A DNA stretch of 64,000 bases from Tissierellia bacterium. GTDB lineage: Bacteria > Bacillota_A > Clostridia > Tissierellales > Peptoniphilaceae. The notes beneath the pieces were generated by a model that worked only from the letters and a program-made list of their open reading frames with translations, was not told the origin of the DNA and did no database searches. The DNA is taken from positions 1-64,000 of the forward strand of contig JAAZCH010000009.1 of NCBI GenBank assembly GCA_012513395.1, written 5' to 3'. The position numbers were made by a program, and so were the translations under genes. Each line of letters starts with the position of its first letter. Position 1 is the first letter of the stretch. Shown here one piece after another: positions 23,619-32,745 of this stretch.

Positions 23619-25055
23619 TTATTGGTGGTTTTTTATTTCTTTTATTAACAATTCATTTACTAAAACGGGATTAGCTTTTCCTTTAGATTTTTTCATAACT
23701 TGTCCAACCAAAAATCCAAGTATCCTATCTTTTCCTTCAAGGTATTGTTTTATAGAATCAGGATTTTCTGACAAGACTTCAATTACATAATTTTCAATTT
23801 CAGAAGTATCAGCTATTTGTATCAGGTTGTTTTCTTTAATATATACTGATGGATTAATACCCTCTTCAAACATCAACCTGAAAACTTTTTTTGCAGTATT
23901 ATTATTAATTTCATCTTTATCTAAAAAATTCAATAAATCTGCAAACTCTTCTTGAGTGAATTTTAATTCGTCTATAGAAATGTTTCCGTCGTTCATACGT
24001 CTTAATAAATCATTTATAATGTAATTAGATATTAATTCATAATTGTCTATTTTTTTAGCGACTTCTTCAAAGTAATTAGATAGATGAGTATCGGAACTTA
24101 GTATATTAGCTTCATACTCTGTTATATTATATTCTCTAACTAGCCTTTCTTTTCTTTCATCTATTAGTTCAGGCATACTTTTTCTTATTTCATCTACCAA
24201 TTCCTCAGATACTACTAGGTTTGGAATATCTCCGTCTTGTGAGTACATATAATCATCTGCAGATAATTTTTCTCTCATAAGTACAGTTTCGCCAATTGAA
24301 TCATCCCATCTTCTAGTGGATCTAATTTCCATCTCTCCATTTTCCAATAATTTAATTTGTCTGTTTATTTCAAATTCAATTGTTTTTTCTACAGCGCTAA
24401 AGGAATTAATATTTTTAATTTCAATTATGCTAGTTCTCTCACTATTATCTATATTTTCAATATTTACGTTGACATCACATCTTAAAGAGCCATCTTCCAT
24501 TTTGCCGTCATTAACTCCTAGATGAGTGAGAGTATTTCTAAGCTTTATTAAAAATTCTTTTGCTTCTTTGGCAGAATTTATATCTGGTTTAGTTATAATT
24601 TCAATAAGTGGAGCACCACTTCTATTGTAATCCATATACACAAAACCATCATTGGAATGAAGGGATTTTCCAGTATCTTCCTCAATTTGGATTCTCTCAA
24701 TATTAATCTTTTTTATATTACCATTTATATCGTCAACTTCAATATATCCATCAGAGCAAATTGGAATTTCAGATTGGGTTATTTGATATCCTTTTGGTAA
24801 ATCTGGATAGAAATATTTTTTTCTTTCAAAGGTGGATTCTTTATTGATATCACAATTGAATGCTAATCCTGCCTTTATCGCCAGCCTAACTACTTCTTTA
24901 TTGATTATTGGCAATGCACCTGGCATCCCCAAACACCCAGGACAAGTAGCAGTATTGGGCTCTAGATTATTATCATTGAGGCAAGTACAAAATGCTTTTG
25001 TCTTGGAATTTAATTGTGCATGAATTTCTAAACCAACAATAGTTTTAATATTCAT
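23619..25055 (-). CDS. gatB: Aspartyl/glutamyl-tRNA amidotransferase subunit B (GatB)
   Basis: GatB activates Asp-tRNA(Asn) or Glu-tRNA(Gln) by phosphorylation and performs transamidation. The 478-residue product looks fully conserved: VGLEIHAQL at the start, the zinc cysteines in FCTCL and ATCPGCLGMPGALP, LPKGYQITQSEIPI, IQIEEDTGKS, DYNRSGAPLIEI and MEDGSLRCDVN. The C-terminal YqeY-like domain covers about residues 330-478. GAGGAGG precedes the ATG. Its partner GatA, just upstream, has lost its amidase active site, so the ammonia source for this GatB is uncertain. Confidence 0.95.
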   Translation of the reverse strand: MNIKTIVGLEIHAQLNSKTKAFCTCLNDNNLEPNTATCPGCLGMPGALPIINKEVVRLAIKAGLAFNCDINKESTFERKKYFYPDLPKGYQITQSEIPICSDGYIEVDDINGNIKKINIERIQIEEDTGKSLHSNDGFVYMDYNRSGAPLIEIITKPDINSAKEAKEFLIKLRNTLTHLGVNDGKMEDGSLRCDVNVNIENIDNSERTSIIEIKNINSFSAVEKTIEFEINRQIKLLENGEMEIRSTRRWDDSIGETVLMREKLSADDYMYSQDGDIPNLVVSEELVDEIRKSMPELIDERKERLVREYNITEYEANILSSDTHLSNYFEEVAKKIDNYELISNYIINDLLRRMNDGNISIDELKFTQEEFADLLNFLDKDEINNNTAKKVFRLMFEEGINPSVYIKENNLIQIADTSEIENYVIEVLSENPDSIKQYLEGKDRILGFLVGQVMKKSKGKANPVLVNELLIKEIKNHQ

Positions 25056-26202
25056 TTTTTACCTCCTCCATGAGTTTACATCCTTTAAATACATCCACAT
25101 CTTTAAGTTTTCTTCCAATAAATTGTAAACCAATACCCTTAGAAATTGGAAATTGGATGGCTGGGTTACCCAATAAATTAGGTAGATGAGCAAATATTTC
25201 ACTTTTAAATAAGTCGGTAAGATTATTTATCTTAGAATATTTATCATAATCAAATAAAACAGTAGGCATCATTATAAGATCATAGTCTTCAAAAATTTCA
25301 TTTAATGTGCTATTAATAGATTTTCTAATTTCAATTGCAGCATCGTAATGTTTTTCTTTTTGATTAGCATTTATTAAATAGTTACCTAGTAAAATTCTGC
25401 TTTTAATATCTATACCTAAACCCTCTTGTCTAGATTTTTCATACATTTCTTCAATGGTTTCATATTCTTCAGTTCTATATCCATAAACTAGTGCATCATA
25501 TCTCGACATATTGGAGCTAATCTCAATATTTGATAAAATTATATACGTTTTAAGGCTATCTTCTAAAAACTCAGTTTCAATCTCTTCGATAATTACACCT
25601 TTATTTTTTAATTCATCTATTTTCTTCTTAAAATTTGAAATTATATTTGAGTCTTCTACTAATGAATAAATTTCTTTTGGTATTGCTATTTTCATATCAG
25701 AATTAATTAAGGATTGAAATTCTAATCCAAAGGAATCATTGTTGATAGAATTTTGATCTTTATTATCCTTAATTGCCAAAATATTTGCTAAATTATATAT
25801 TTCTTCTAAATTGTCGCTAGTTATTGATAGCTGATCAAAAGAATTTGCAACAGAGGCAACCCCGTATCTACTAAATGTCCCATAAGTGGGTTTAAAAGAG
25901 AATACCGAATTGTAGCAAGCATCCATTCTAGGAGTTCCACTGAAATCTTGCAATATCATTGGAAATTCTTGAGTATTATTATTTTTTACACTACTCAATA
26001 CCCCTTTAACACCAAATTCGTAATCATTTTGAACATGTTCATAATTAATATTAGCATTTTCTAGTATTTCCACTATAGTTGCAGAATACGGTGATGTAAA
26101 ACACTGCAAAATATCAGATTCACATGTCATTTTTTTATTTTTTATAGCTATATTTTTTCCTAGCTTAACGATAGATTTTTTAAAGTTTTTATTGTTTTCC
26201 AT
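25045..26202 (-). CDS. gatA: Degenerate GatA-like protein lacking amidase active site
   Basis: Clearly derived from GatA: AIKNKKMTCESDIL, FKPTYGTFSRYGVASVANSFDQ, SSNMSRYDALVYGYR, RILLGNY and GLQFIGRKL match blocks of GatA. It has 385 residues against about 485 usually. The N-terminal 60 or so residues are missing. The GGSSGGSAAAVAAG segment with the catalytic Ser is deleted, the GSDTGGSIRQP block with the cis-Ser has become DFSGTPRMDA, and the catalytic Lys of GIKDNI has become LGKNI. Glutaminase activity is therefore very unlikely, yet the frame is intact. I prefer ATG 26202, with GGTGG upstream; ATG 26214 is an alternative. Confidence 0.85.
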   Translation of the reverse strand: MENNKNFKKSIVKLGKNIAIKNKKMTCESDILQCFTSPYSATIVEILENANINYEHVQNDYEFGVKGVLSSVKNNNTQEFPMILQDFSGTPRMDACYNSVFSFKPTYGTFSRYGVASVANSFDQLSITSDNLEEIYNLANILAIKDNKDQNSINNDSFGLEFQSLINSDMKIAIPKEIYSLVEDSNIISNFKKKIDELKNKGVIIEEIETEFLEDSLKTYIILSNIEISSNMSRYDALVYGYRTEEYETIEEMYEKSRQEGLGIDIKSRILLGNYLINANQKEKHYDAAIEIRKSINSTLNEIFEDYDLIMMPTVLFDYDKYSKINNLTDLFKSEIFAHLPNLLGNPAIQFPISKGIGLQFIGRKLKDVDVFKGCKLMEEVKNEY

Positions 26203-26213
26203 GTCTACCACCA

Positions 26214-26489
26214 TTATTGTTCTACAAATTCTTTTACTTGAAAATATGAATATTTTTTCTTATAGGTATTCATAAGAGCTTCTTCCAATGTTAGGGATTC
26301 TTCAGGTATATCTTCTCTCAAATCATCAAATTCAATTTTTCTATCATTTTTCAAAGAATCATGAGGTTTCTCGTATTCGCCGATAAAGTCCATCACTTTT
26401 TGAATTTCTTCTCTATATATAACTTCTTCATTTGTATTGACTCCAATATTAGATACCTTTGCCAGTTCGTAAATATTTATTTTATTCAT
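26214..26489 (-). CDS. gatC: Aspartyl/glutamyl-tRNA amidotransferase subunit C (GatC)
   Basis: A 91-residue GatC, the small subunit that wraps around GatA and GatB. The N-terminal helical pair (INIYELAKVSNIGVN, EVIYREEIQKVMDFI) and the C-terminal REDIPEESLTLEEAL and YSYFQVKEFVE match the family. The sequence is more divergent than usual, in line with the altered GatA. The start is ATG 26489 with GAGGGG upstream, 2 nt after the ligA stop. The order pcrA-ligA-gatC-gatA-gatB is a common clostridial operon. Confidence 0.88.
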   Translation of the reverse strand: MNKINIYELAKVSNIGVNTNEEVIYREEIQKVMDFIGEYEKPHDSLKNDRKIEFDDLREDIPEESLTLEEALMNTYKKKYSYFQVKEFVEQ

Positions 26490-26491
26490 AG

Positions 26492-28453
26492 TCACCCCTC
26501 AATAATCTTCATAAATTCTTCAATATTAATTATCTTTGTTCCTAATTCCAACGCTTTATCGTGTTTTGAGCCTGGGTTCTCTCCTAGAACCAAAAAATCT
26601 GTTTTCTTTGAAACAGTACTTGACACTTTACCACCTTGACTTTTAACTAGCTCTTCTAAATCTCTTCTTTTATGATTTTCGAAAGATCCAGTGATGACAA
26701 AAGTACGATTTTCTAAACTTTTATTTTCTATCTTAGTATTGTATTTTATTTGAACTCCCAATGCAAACAAATTATTTATCACTTCTCTAACAGAATCATT
26801 ATCAAAGAAAGCGACTATACTCTCTGCTGTTTTAGGTCCAATATCTGGTACATTAATTAACTCATCATACGTAGAATTCAAAAGATCATCAAAGTTTTCA
26901 AAGACATTTGACAAATCGAACGCTGTAGTAATTCCCACATTTGGAATTCCCAAAGCATTAATAAAATTATTAAAATTTACTGTCTTACTTGATTCTATTG
27001 CCTGCAATGTATTATTTATTCGCCTGTCTTTAAATCCTTCTAAATTGGATAGATCTTCATAAGTCAGTGTATAGAAATCAGAAATTTGTTTTATATCATG
27101 AATGTCAATTAATTTTTCAATTGTCTTTTCGCTTAATCCTTCAATATTCATAGCCTCTTTTGATACAAAGTGTGTCAATTTAGCCACCAATTGTGGCTCA
27201 CAAGATAATGTATTGGGACAAAATAGATGAGCGCCAATTTCTTGTAGCTCACTATTGCAAGCAGGACAAAATTCTGGTTTTTTTATTATTTCTGTATCTC
27301 CATACGTATTATTTGCTGATAGTATTTCAGGAATTACATCGTTAGATCTGCGAATTAAAACTTCTGAATTAAGCCTTATGTCTCTTTTTTCTATAAAATC
27401 GTAATTATTGAGGGTTGCCCTAGCTATAGTCACCCCGTCAATTTCTACAGGCTCTAAAATAGCTGTAGGAGTAACTTTAGAAGTTCTACCTACATTCCAT
27501 TGTACGCCAATAAGTTTTGTAAATCTCTCTTCTGCCTCAAATTTATATGCTATTGACCACCTCGGAAACTTATTAGTAAACCCAAGTTGTTCCCTAAATT
27601 TTAAACTGTTAATTTTAATAACAACCCCATCAATCATAAAATCTAGAGTTTTTCTTAATTTTGTAATTTCTTGAATTTTCTCTATAACTTCATTTATATT
27701 TTCGCATTTAAAATAGTATTCACACACCCTAAATCCATTTTCTTTTAAAAAATCTTTTATGTCAGTATCAAAGTGAAATTTATCACTAGGATAGGTGTTT
27801 ATATTATAAAAATACGTATTTATTTTTCTTTTTTTAACTGTATTGGTATCTAAATTTCTAATAGCACCTGCAGCTGCATTTCTAGGGTTTTTTAAAACCT
27901 CGACATCTTCAAGTAAATTGTATTCGTTAAATGCAGATATTGGCATATATCCTTCGCCAATAATTTCATATAATCCTTCTTCTTTAATAGACAATGGAAC
28001 TGAGTCAATTCGTTTAATGATTTCAGTCACATTTTCACCTGTAAAACCGTTACCGCGAGTTGCTGCAACAATTAGATTTTTATCTTCATATGTCAAAGAT
28101 AAAGTCAAACCATCAAATTTTAATTCTACAACATACTCTACTGTATCAACGCCTAATAAACGTTTGTTTTTTTCATCAAAGTTTATTATTCCCCCAAAAT
28201 TCTGAGACTTATCCAGACTATAAAGTCTATTTATGTGATTATGCTTTTCAAATTTATCTAAAATTACGTCTCCAACTCTTTGGGTGGGAGAATCTGGTAA
28301 AACAATGCCTGTAATTTCTTCAATTTCTAAAAGCTTATCATATAGCTTGTCATATTCAGCATCAGAAACTATGGGATTATCTAAGACATAATAATGATAA
28401 GCCCAATCGTTTAACTGCTTTACAATTTTTTTCAGTTCATCTATGTTATTCAA
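26492..28453 (-). CDS. ligA: NAD-dependent DNA ligase LigA
   Basis: Seals nicks using NAD+. The 653 residues contain the Ia and adenylation domain with the nucleophile Lys in ELKFDG near residue 111, an OB fold (VGRTSKVTPTAILEPVEI), a four-Cys zinc site (CPAC and CPNTLSC near 390-420), helix-hairpin-helix repeats (INVPDIGPKTAESIV) and a C-terminal BRCT domain (RTFVITGSF to about 653). The start overlaps the pcrA stop by 4 nt. Confidence 0.97.
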   Translation of the reverse strand: MNNIDELKKIVKQLNDWAYHYYVLDNPIVSDAEYDKLYDKLLEIEEITGIVLPDSPTQRVGDVILDKFEKHNHINRLYSLDKSQNFGGIINFDEKNKRLLGVDTVEYVVELKFDGLTLSLTYEDKNLIVAATRGNGFTGENVTEIIKRIDSVPLSIKEEGLYEIIGEGYMPISAFNEYNLLEDVEVLKNPRNAAAGAIRNLDTNTVKKRKINTYFYNINTYPSDKFHFDTDIKDFLKENGFRVCEYYFKCENINEVIEKIQEITKLRKTLDFMIDGVVIKINSLKFREQLGFTNKFPRWSIAYKFEAEERFTKLIGVQWNVGRTSKVTPTAILEPVEIDGVTIARATLNNYDFIEKRDIRLNSEVLIRRSNDVIPEILSANNTYGDTEIIKKPEFCPACNSELQEIGAHLFCPNTLSCEPQLVAKLTHFVSKEAMNIEGLSEKTIEKLIDIHDIKQISDFYTLTYEDLSNLEGFKDRRINNTLQAIESSKTVNFNNFINALGIPNVGITTAFDLSNVFENFDDLLNSTYDELINVPDIGPKTAESIVAFFDNDSVREVINNLFALGVQIKYNTKIENKSLENRTFVITGSFENHKRRDLEELVKSQGGKVSSTVSKKTDFLVLGENPGSKHDKALELGTKIINIEEFMKIIEG

Positions 28454-30639
28454 GAAACTACCTCCATGGGCGCCATAGAACCAATTAATGTCTTAAGTTC
28501 CCCATTGTCAAATAAAACTGTCACCAATTGATCTCCTTGCGATTCTATAATTTGTGTTACTATCCCCATTCCCCATTTTGAATGTTTTATTTTTTGACCA
28601 GTATTATATATGTTTGAGTTTGGAATATTGGTCTTTGAATCTACACCTTTTTTAGAAGTATATACGTAGTTTTTATTTGTTGTTTCTTTAGGTTGGAATC
28701 TGACTTTATTAGAGTTCACTGGACTAATTTTGATAAGATTGTCACCCATTTCATCTATAAAGCTTGAAGGCAGTTGATAATTTATCTTACCGTGTCTCAT
28801 TCTAGATTTTGCAGATGATAAATAAAGATTATCCTTTGCTCTAGTTAAAGCCACATACATAAGTCGTCTTTCTTCTTCCATATCCTCGTCTAGTTCCGCA
28901 TAAGCTGACGGAAATACACCTTCTTCTAAGGCAACTATAAATACATGTCCAAATTCCAATCCTTTGGCAGAATGAACAGTTATTAGAGATACAGCCTCGT
29001 CAAGGTTTTCTGTTTTGTCAACATCAGAAAGGAGGGAAACTCCGACTAGGAATTCATGCAAGGTACCTTCTTCACTATCTTCAAAATTTTTTACCGAACT
29101 TAAAAATTCTTCTATGTTTTCTATTTTAGATCTAGCTTCCACTGTATCAATTTTTTCCAGTCCAGTGATATATTCTACTCTTTCCAACAGAAAATCTAGT
29201 AATTCACTGATAGAATTACTTGTAGATTTAAGTTTGAGATTATCGATTAAATTCTTAAAGCCAATTAGATTTTTTTGTGCTCTAGCATCAAATAATTTGT
29301 CATATTCCTCTACATAGTCCAAAGCCTTATATAAAGATATGTTTTTTTCTATTGCAATCTCCGCTAGTTTATCTATTGTAACATCTCCTATTCCACGTTT
29401 AGGAGAGTTTACTATTCTTCTGAAGGATATGTCATCATCATCATTAATTATTAACCTTAAATAGCCTAAAATATCCTTTATTTCTGCTCTATCGTAGAAC
29501 TTAATACCACCAATTACTTTATATTTTATATCTCTTTTTATGAGCTGCTCTTCAAACTCCCTACTAAGGTAATTTGAACGATACAATATAGCAATTTCAG
29601 AAGGACTTTTTCCTTCTTGAATTAATTTTTCGATAGTGGATCCTACTTGTATTGCTTCCTCAGTACTATTTCCTGCTTCATATAAAGTAGGTTTATCACC
29701 TTCTAAATTGGATGTCCAAAGATCTTTTTTTATTCTCTCAGTATTATTTTGAATAACTGAGTTTGCAATATTTAATATATTTTGAGTTGATCTATAGTTT
29801 TGAGACAGAATAATTTGATTAGTATTGTTGTAATCTTTTTCAAAATTCAATATATTATTTATATTAGCGCCTCTCCATTTATAAATCGATTGGTCAGCAT
29901 CTCCGACTACACAAATATTCTTATGTAATCCCGATATTAACTTAATCAATTGGTACTGTATATTGTTAGTATCTTGATACTCATCTACAAATACATATCT
30001 AAATCTCTGTTGATAATAAGTTTTAACCATATTGTCGCTATTGAATAATTCTATTACTTTTATTATTAGATCATCGAAGTCAAAGGCATTATTACTTTCT
30101 AATTTATTTTCATAGATTTTATATAAGTCTAAAAGTTTTTTATCAATTGGTGAAAAGGCAAACTTTTCAAATTCTAAGGGTGTAATCCCTTCGTTTTTTA
30201 AGCCACTAATTCTATTTTGAACATAATTGGGTGTGTAAATTTTATCATCCAAATTTAATTCTCTAATACACTCTTTTATTAAAGTCTTTTGATCAGTAGT
30301 GTCAAAAATTGAAAAGTTTTTTGTATAGTTAGGAAGATTTAAATCCCTTCGTAGTATCCTTACGCACATGGAGTGAAAAGTACCAATCCACATTCGTTCT
30401 ACATCTGATTCTAATAGTTTAGAAACTCGATCCTTCATTTCTTTTGCTGCTTTATTTGTAAAAGTAAACGCCAGAATCTCCTGGGGATTTACTTTTTCAT
30501 ATTTTACTAGATATGCTATTTTGGTAGTAACTACTCTGGTTTTACCGCTACCAGCTCCTGCTAATATAAGCTGAGGACCTTCGGTTTCTGTAATACATTT
30601 ATATTGTACATCATTTAATTCGTTTAAAAAATTTTCCAT
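28450..30639 (-). CDS. pcrA: ATP-dependent DNA helicase PcrA (UvrD/Rep family)
   Basis: A 3'-5' superfamily 1 helicase for repair and for removing RecA or RNA polymerase. The 729 residues carry Q-motif/Walker A LAGAGSGKTRVVT near residue 27, DEYQDTN (motif II), VVGDADQSIYKWRGA (motif III), SQNYRST (motif IV), TVHSAKGLEF (motif V) and YVALTRAKDNLYL (motif VI). A Tudor-like C-terminus (IKHSKWGMGIV) binds RNA polymerase in Bacillus PcrA. It heads the pcrA-ligA-gatCAB operon and has AAGGAG upstream. I see no convincing promoter. Confidence 0.97.
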   Translation of the reverse strand: MENFLNELNDVQYKCITETEGPQLILAGAGSGKTRVVTTKIAYLVKYEKVNPQEILAFTFTNKAAKEMKDRVSKLLESDVERMWIGTFHSMCVRILRRDLNLPNYTKNFSIFDTTDQKTLIKECIRELNLDDKIYTPNYVQNRISGLKNEGITPLEFEKFAFSPIDKKLLDLYKIYENKLESNNAFDFDDLIIKVIELFNSDNMVKTYYQQRFRYVFVDEYQDTNNIQYQLIKLISGLHKNICVVGDADQSIYKWRGANINNILNFEKDYNNTNQIILSQNYRSTQNILNIANSVIQNNTERIKKDLWTSNLEGDKPTLYEAGNSTEEAIQVGSTIEKLIQEGKSPSEIAILYRSNYLSREFEEQLIKRDIKYKVIGGIKFYDRAEIKDILGYLRLIINDDDDISFRRIVNSPKRGIGDVTIDKLAEIAIEKNISLYKALDYVEEYDKLFDARAQKNLIGFKNLIDNLKLKSTSNSISELLDFLLERVEYITGLEKIDTVEARSKIENIEEFLSSVKNFEDSEEGTLHEFLVGVSLLSDVDKTENLDEAVSLITVHSAKGLEFGHVFIVALEEGVFPSAYAELDEDMEEERRLMYVALTRAKDNLYLSSAKSRMRHGKINYQLPSSFIDEMGDNLIKISPVNSNKVRFQPKETTNKNYVYTSKKGVDSKTNIPNSNIYNTGQKIKHSKWGMGIVTQIIESQGDQLVTVLFDNGELKTLIGSMAPMEVVS

Positions 30640-30689
30640 AAAATCTCCTTTACATTCATCATTAATATTACCATATAATAGTGCAAATT

Positions 30690-30726
30690 AAAACGAGGCA
30701 CTACTTTTTATTAAAGTAATGCCTCG
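30690..30726 (-). terminator. Terminator after deoD
   Basis: Minus strand CGAGGCATTACTTT, short loop, AAAGTAGTGCCTCG, then TTTTAATTT: a 14-bp stem with one G-U pair. It ends the GNAT-deoD transcript upstream of pcrA. Confidence 0.9.
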
Positions 30727-30740
30727 AAAAAAACTTGCTT

Positions 30741-31442
30741 TTAAGCTAGTTCAAGAGCGATTTCCATCATCTTAGTAAATGTATTTTCTCTATCTTCTGC
30801 TGAAATTTGTTCATTTGAAACTAATGAGTCAGATACAGTCAAAATGGTTAATGCATTTACGCCAGCTTTCGCAGCGTTGCAATACAGAGCATAAGATTCC
30901 ATTTCTACTCCTAGTACTCCCATTTCAGCCCATTTTTTCCACATGTCAGGGTTGTTATCATAGAATACATCTGACGATAGAATATTACCTACATGGACTG
31001 GATATCCTTTTTCATCAGCTACTTTTTTTGCTTTTTCCAAAAGATTAAAAGATGCAATTGCAGAATAAGTTCCTGGCAAATCATACTGATAAGCATAATT
31101 GGAATCTGTACAAGAGCCTTGGCATAATATTATATCATGAATTTTTACATCAGCGTCATAAGAGCCACATGAACCTATACGAATTAAATTTTTTACACCA
31201 AAGAAATGAATTAATTCGTAACTATATATTGCCATGGATGGAAGTCCCATACCAGTACCCATAACGGATACCTCTTTGCCTTTATAAGTACCTGTGTAAC
31301 CAAACATATTTCTAATTGAATTAAATTGTTTTACATCATCTAAATAATTTTCAGCAATGTATTTCGCTCTTAAAGGATCACCTGGAAGAAGTATGGTTTC
31401 TGCTATTTGTCCTTTATTGGCAGTATTGTGGGCTGTAGTCAT
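30741..31442 (-). CDS. deoD: Purine nucleoside phosphorylase DeoD type
   Basis: Cleaves purine (deoxy)nucleosides with phosphate in purine salvage. The 233-residue length and the motifs ILLPGDPLRAKYIAE, VMGTGMGLPSMAIYSYEL, LIRIGSCGSYD, GVLGVEMESYALYC and LTVSDS identify the hexameric DeoD class. GGAG lies 10 nt upstream of the ATG. It is 33 nt downstream of a small acetyltransferase gene on the same strand, probably one transcript. Confidence 0.96.
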   Translation of the reverse strand: MTTAHNTANKGQIAETILLPGDPLRAKYIAENYLDDVKQFNSIRNMFGYTGTYKGKEVSVMGTGMGLPSMAIYSYELIHFFGVKNLIRIGSCGSYDADVKIHDIILCQGSCTDSNYAYQYDLPGTYSAIASFNLLEKAKKVADEKGYPVHVGNILSSDVFYDNNPDMWKKWAEMGVLGVEMESYALYCNAAKAGVNALTILTVSDSLVSNEQISAEDRENTFTKMMEIALELA

Positions 31443-31475
31443 ATTATCACATCTCCTAAATTTTAATGTTCTAAA

Positions 31476-31724
31476 CTATATTCTATCATTCAAATAACTT
31501 TTAGCGTAAGAACAGATAGGAACTACTTGTAGTTCTTTGTCCTTTGCGTAACTAATTACAGCTTCAACTAAATCAGCTGCAATACCCTGACCTCTCAGTT
31601 GAGGCATTACAAAAACGTGGTCTATATAGAGTTTTTCATATTCAATTCTATAATTGACTTTCGCTAGAGGTTCTTCCTCAGTTTCACCTATATAAAACAT
31701 ATCCAAACCAGATTCTATTTTCAT
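31476..31724 (-). CDS. Small GNAT family N-acetyltransferase (COG2388-like)
   Basis: An 82-residue minimal acetyltransferase. The acetyl-CoA loop is in LRGQGIAADLVEAVISYA, preceded by the beta-strand YIDHVFVMP, and VVPICSYAKSYL closes the short fold. This matches the compact single-domain Gcn5-related family with no known substrate. GGGAGG lies upstream of the ATG. It has its own promoter and likely shares a transcript with deoD, though a functional link is not obvious. Confidence 0.82.
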   Translation of the reverse strand: MKIESGLDMFYIGETEEEPLAKVNYRIEYEKLYIDHVFVMPQLRGQGIAADLVEAVISYAKDKELQVVPICSYAKSYLNDRI

Positions 31725-31754
31725 ACTTACCTCCCATTATATATCTATATTATA

Positions 31755-31784
31755 ATAATACCAAATTTGAGGGAAATATAACAA
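31755..31784 (-). promoter_or_regulatory. Promoter of GNAT-deoD
   Basis: Minus strand TTGTTA (31784-31779), 18 bp, TATTAT (31760-31755) preceded by the extended -10 TGG. Confidence 0.55.
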
Positions 31785-31806
31785 AATAAATAAATTAAAT
31801 ATTTAC

Positions 31807-32745
31807 TTATACTGACTTATTATTGAATTTGTTTTCTAACATCTCTACATTTGCGATATCTTCTTTAACCTGAGAAGTTAATTCATCAAGGTTATTGAAT
31901 TTAACCATGTCTCGTAATTTATGAATAAATCTAATTTTAACTGTTTCGCCATAAATTTGTCTATCAAAATTTAATATATGGGCTTCTATTTTAGGTACCT
32001 TTTCATTTAAAGTAATATTTACACCTAAACTAGTTGCAGCTTTATAAGACTCACCGTCTACTATTAATTCTGTATAATAAACGCCTTCAGAGGGTAGAAC
32101 ATAATTGGCAGCAAGTTGTATGTTTGCAGTTGGAAAACCTAATTGTGATCCTAGTTTCTTTCCTTTAACTACAACGCCAGTTAAAAAATAAAATCTACCT
32201 AGCAATTCTTCTGCTAATTTCAATTGATTAGACTCTATTAATTCTTTAATGAGTGTAGAGGAAATTGTTTCTTTATCATGTTGAATGGAGTCCTCTACCC
32301 ATAAATTTATTAAGCCACTGTTATCATATTTTTTTAAGTCTTCTATATTGCCCTTAGCCATTTTCCCAAACCTATAGTCAAAACCCACAAAAATTCCTTT
32401 AACATCGAGGAACTTTATTAAAAACTCTTCAATAAATATATTTGATTCCATAGTTTTTATAGTTTCAAAACTTACTAAAAATACTTGATCAATGTCAAAT
32501 CGTTCTATGATGTTGAGTTTTTCTTCTAGAGTAGTTAATAGCTTAGGTTCTGGTACAGAAAAAGAATTTAATGTGTGTTCTTTAAAAACAAGAATTGAAG
32601 AATTAAATCCTAGCTCTTTACTTTTTTTAACTAAGTTTTTTAGAATTGAGGCATGAGCTATATGAATTCCATCGAAATTCCCGAGTGCTATGAAGTTATT
32701 TTTTGGTATTTGTTCTTGTTTATTATCTAAATCAATTATTCTCAT
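31807..32745 (-). CDS. ribF: Bifunctional riboflavin kinase/FAD synthetase RibF
   Basis: Makes FMN and FAD from riboflavin. The 312-residue product has the N-terminal FAD synthetase domain (ALGNFDGIHIAHASIL near residue 22) and the C-terminal riboflavin kinase domain (KGKKLGSQLGFPTANIQ near 195). It overlaps the end of truB by 14 nt. The ribosome site is weak, so translation may depend on coupling with truB. No clear terminator follows. It is the last gene of the rimP-nusA-infB operon. Confidence 0.95.
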   Translation of the reverse strand: MRIIDLDNKQEQIPKNNFIALGNFDGIHIAHASILKNLVKKSKELGFNSSILVFKEHTLNSFSVPEPKLLTTLEEKLNIIERFDIDQVFLVSFETIKTMESNIFIEEFLIKFLDVKGIFVGFDYRFGKMAKGNIEDLKKYDNSGLINLWVEDSIQHDKETISSTLIKELIESNQLKLAEELLGRFYFLTGVVVKGKKLGSQLGFPTANIQLAANYVLPSEGVYYTELIVDGESYKAATSLGVNITLNEKVPKIEAHILNFDRQIYGETVKIRFIHKLRDMVKFNNLDELTSQVKEDIANVEMLENKFNNKSV

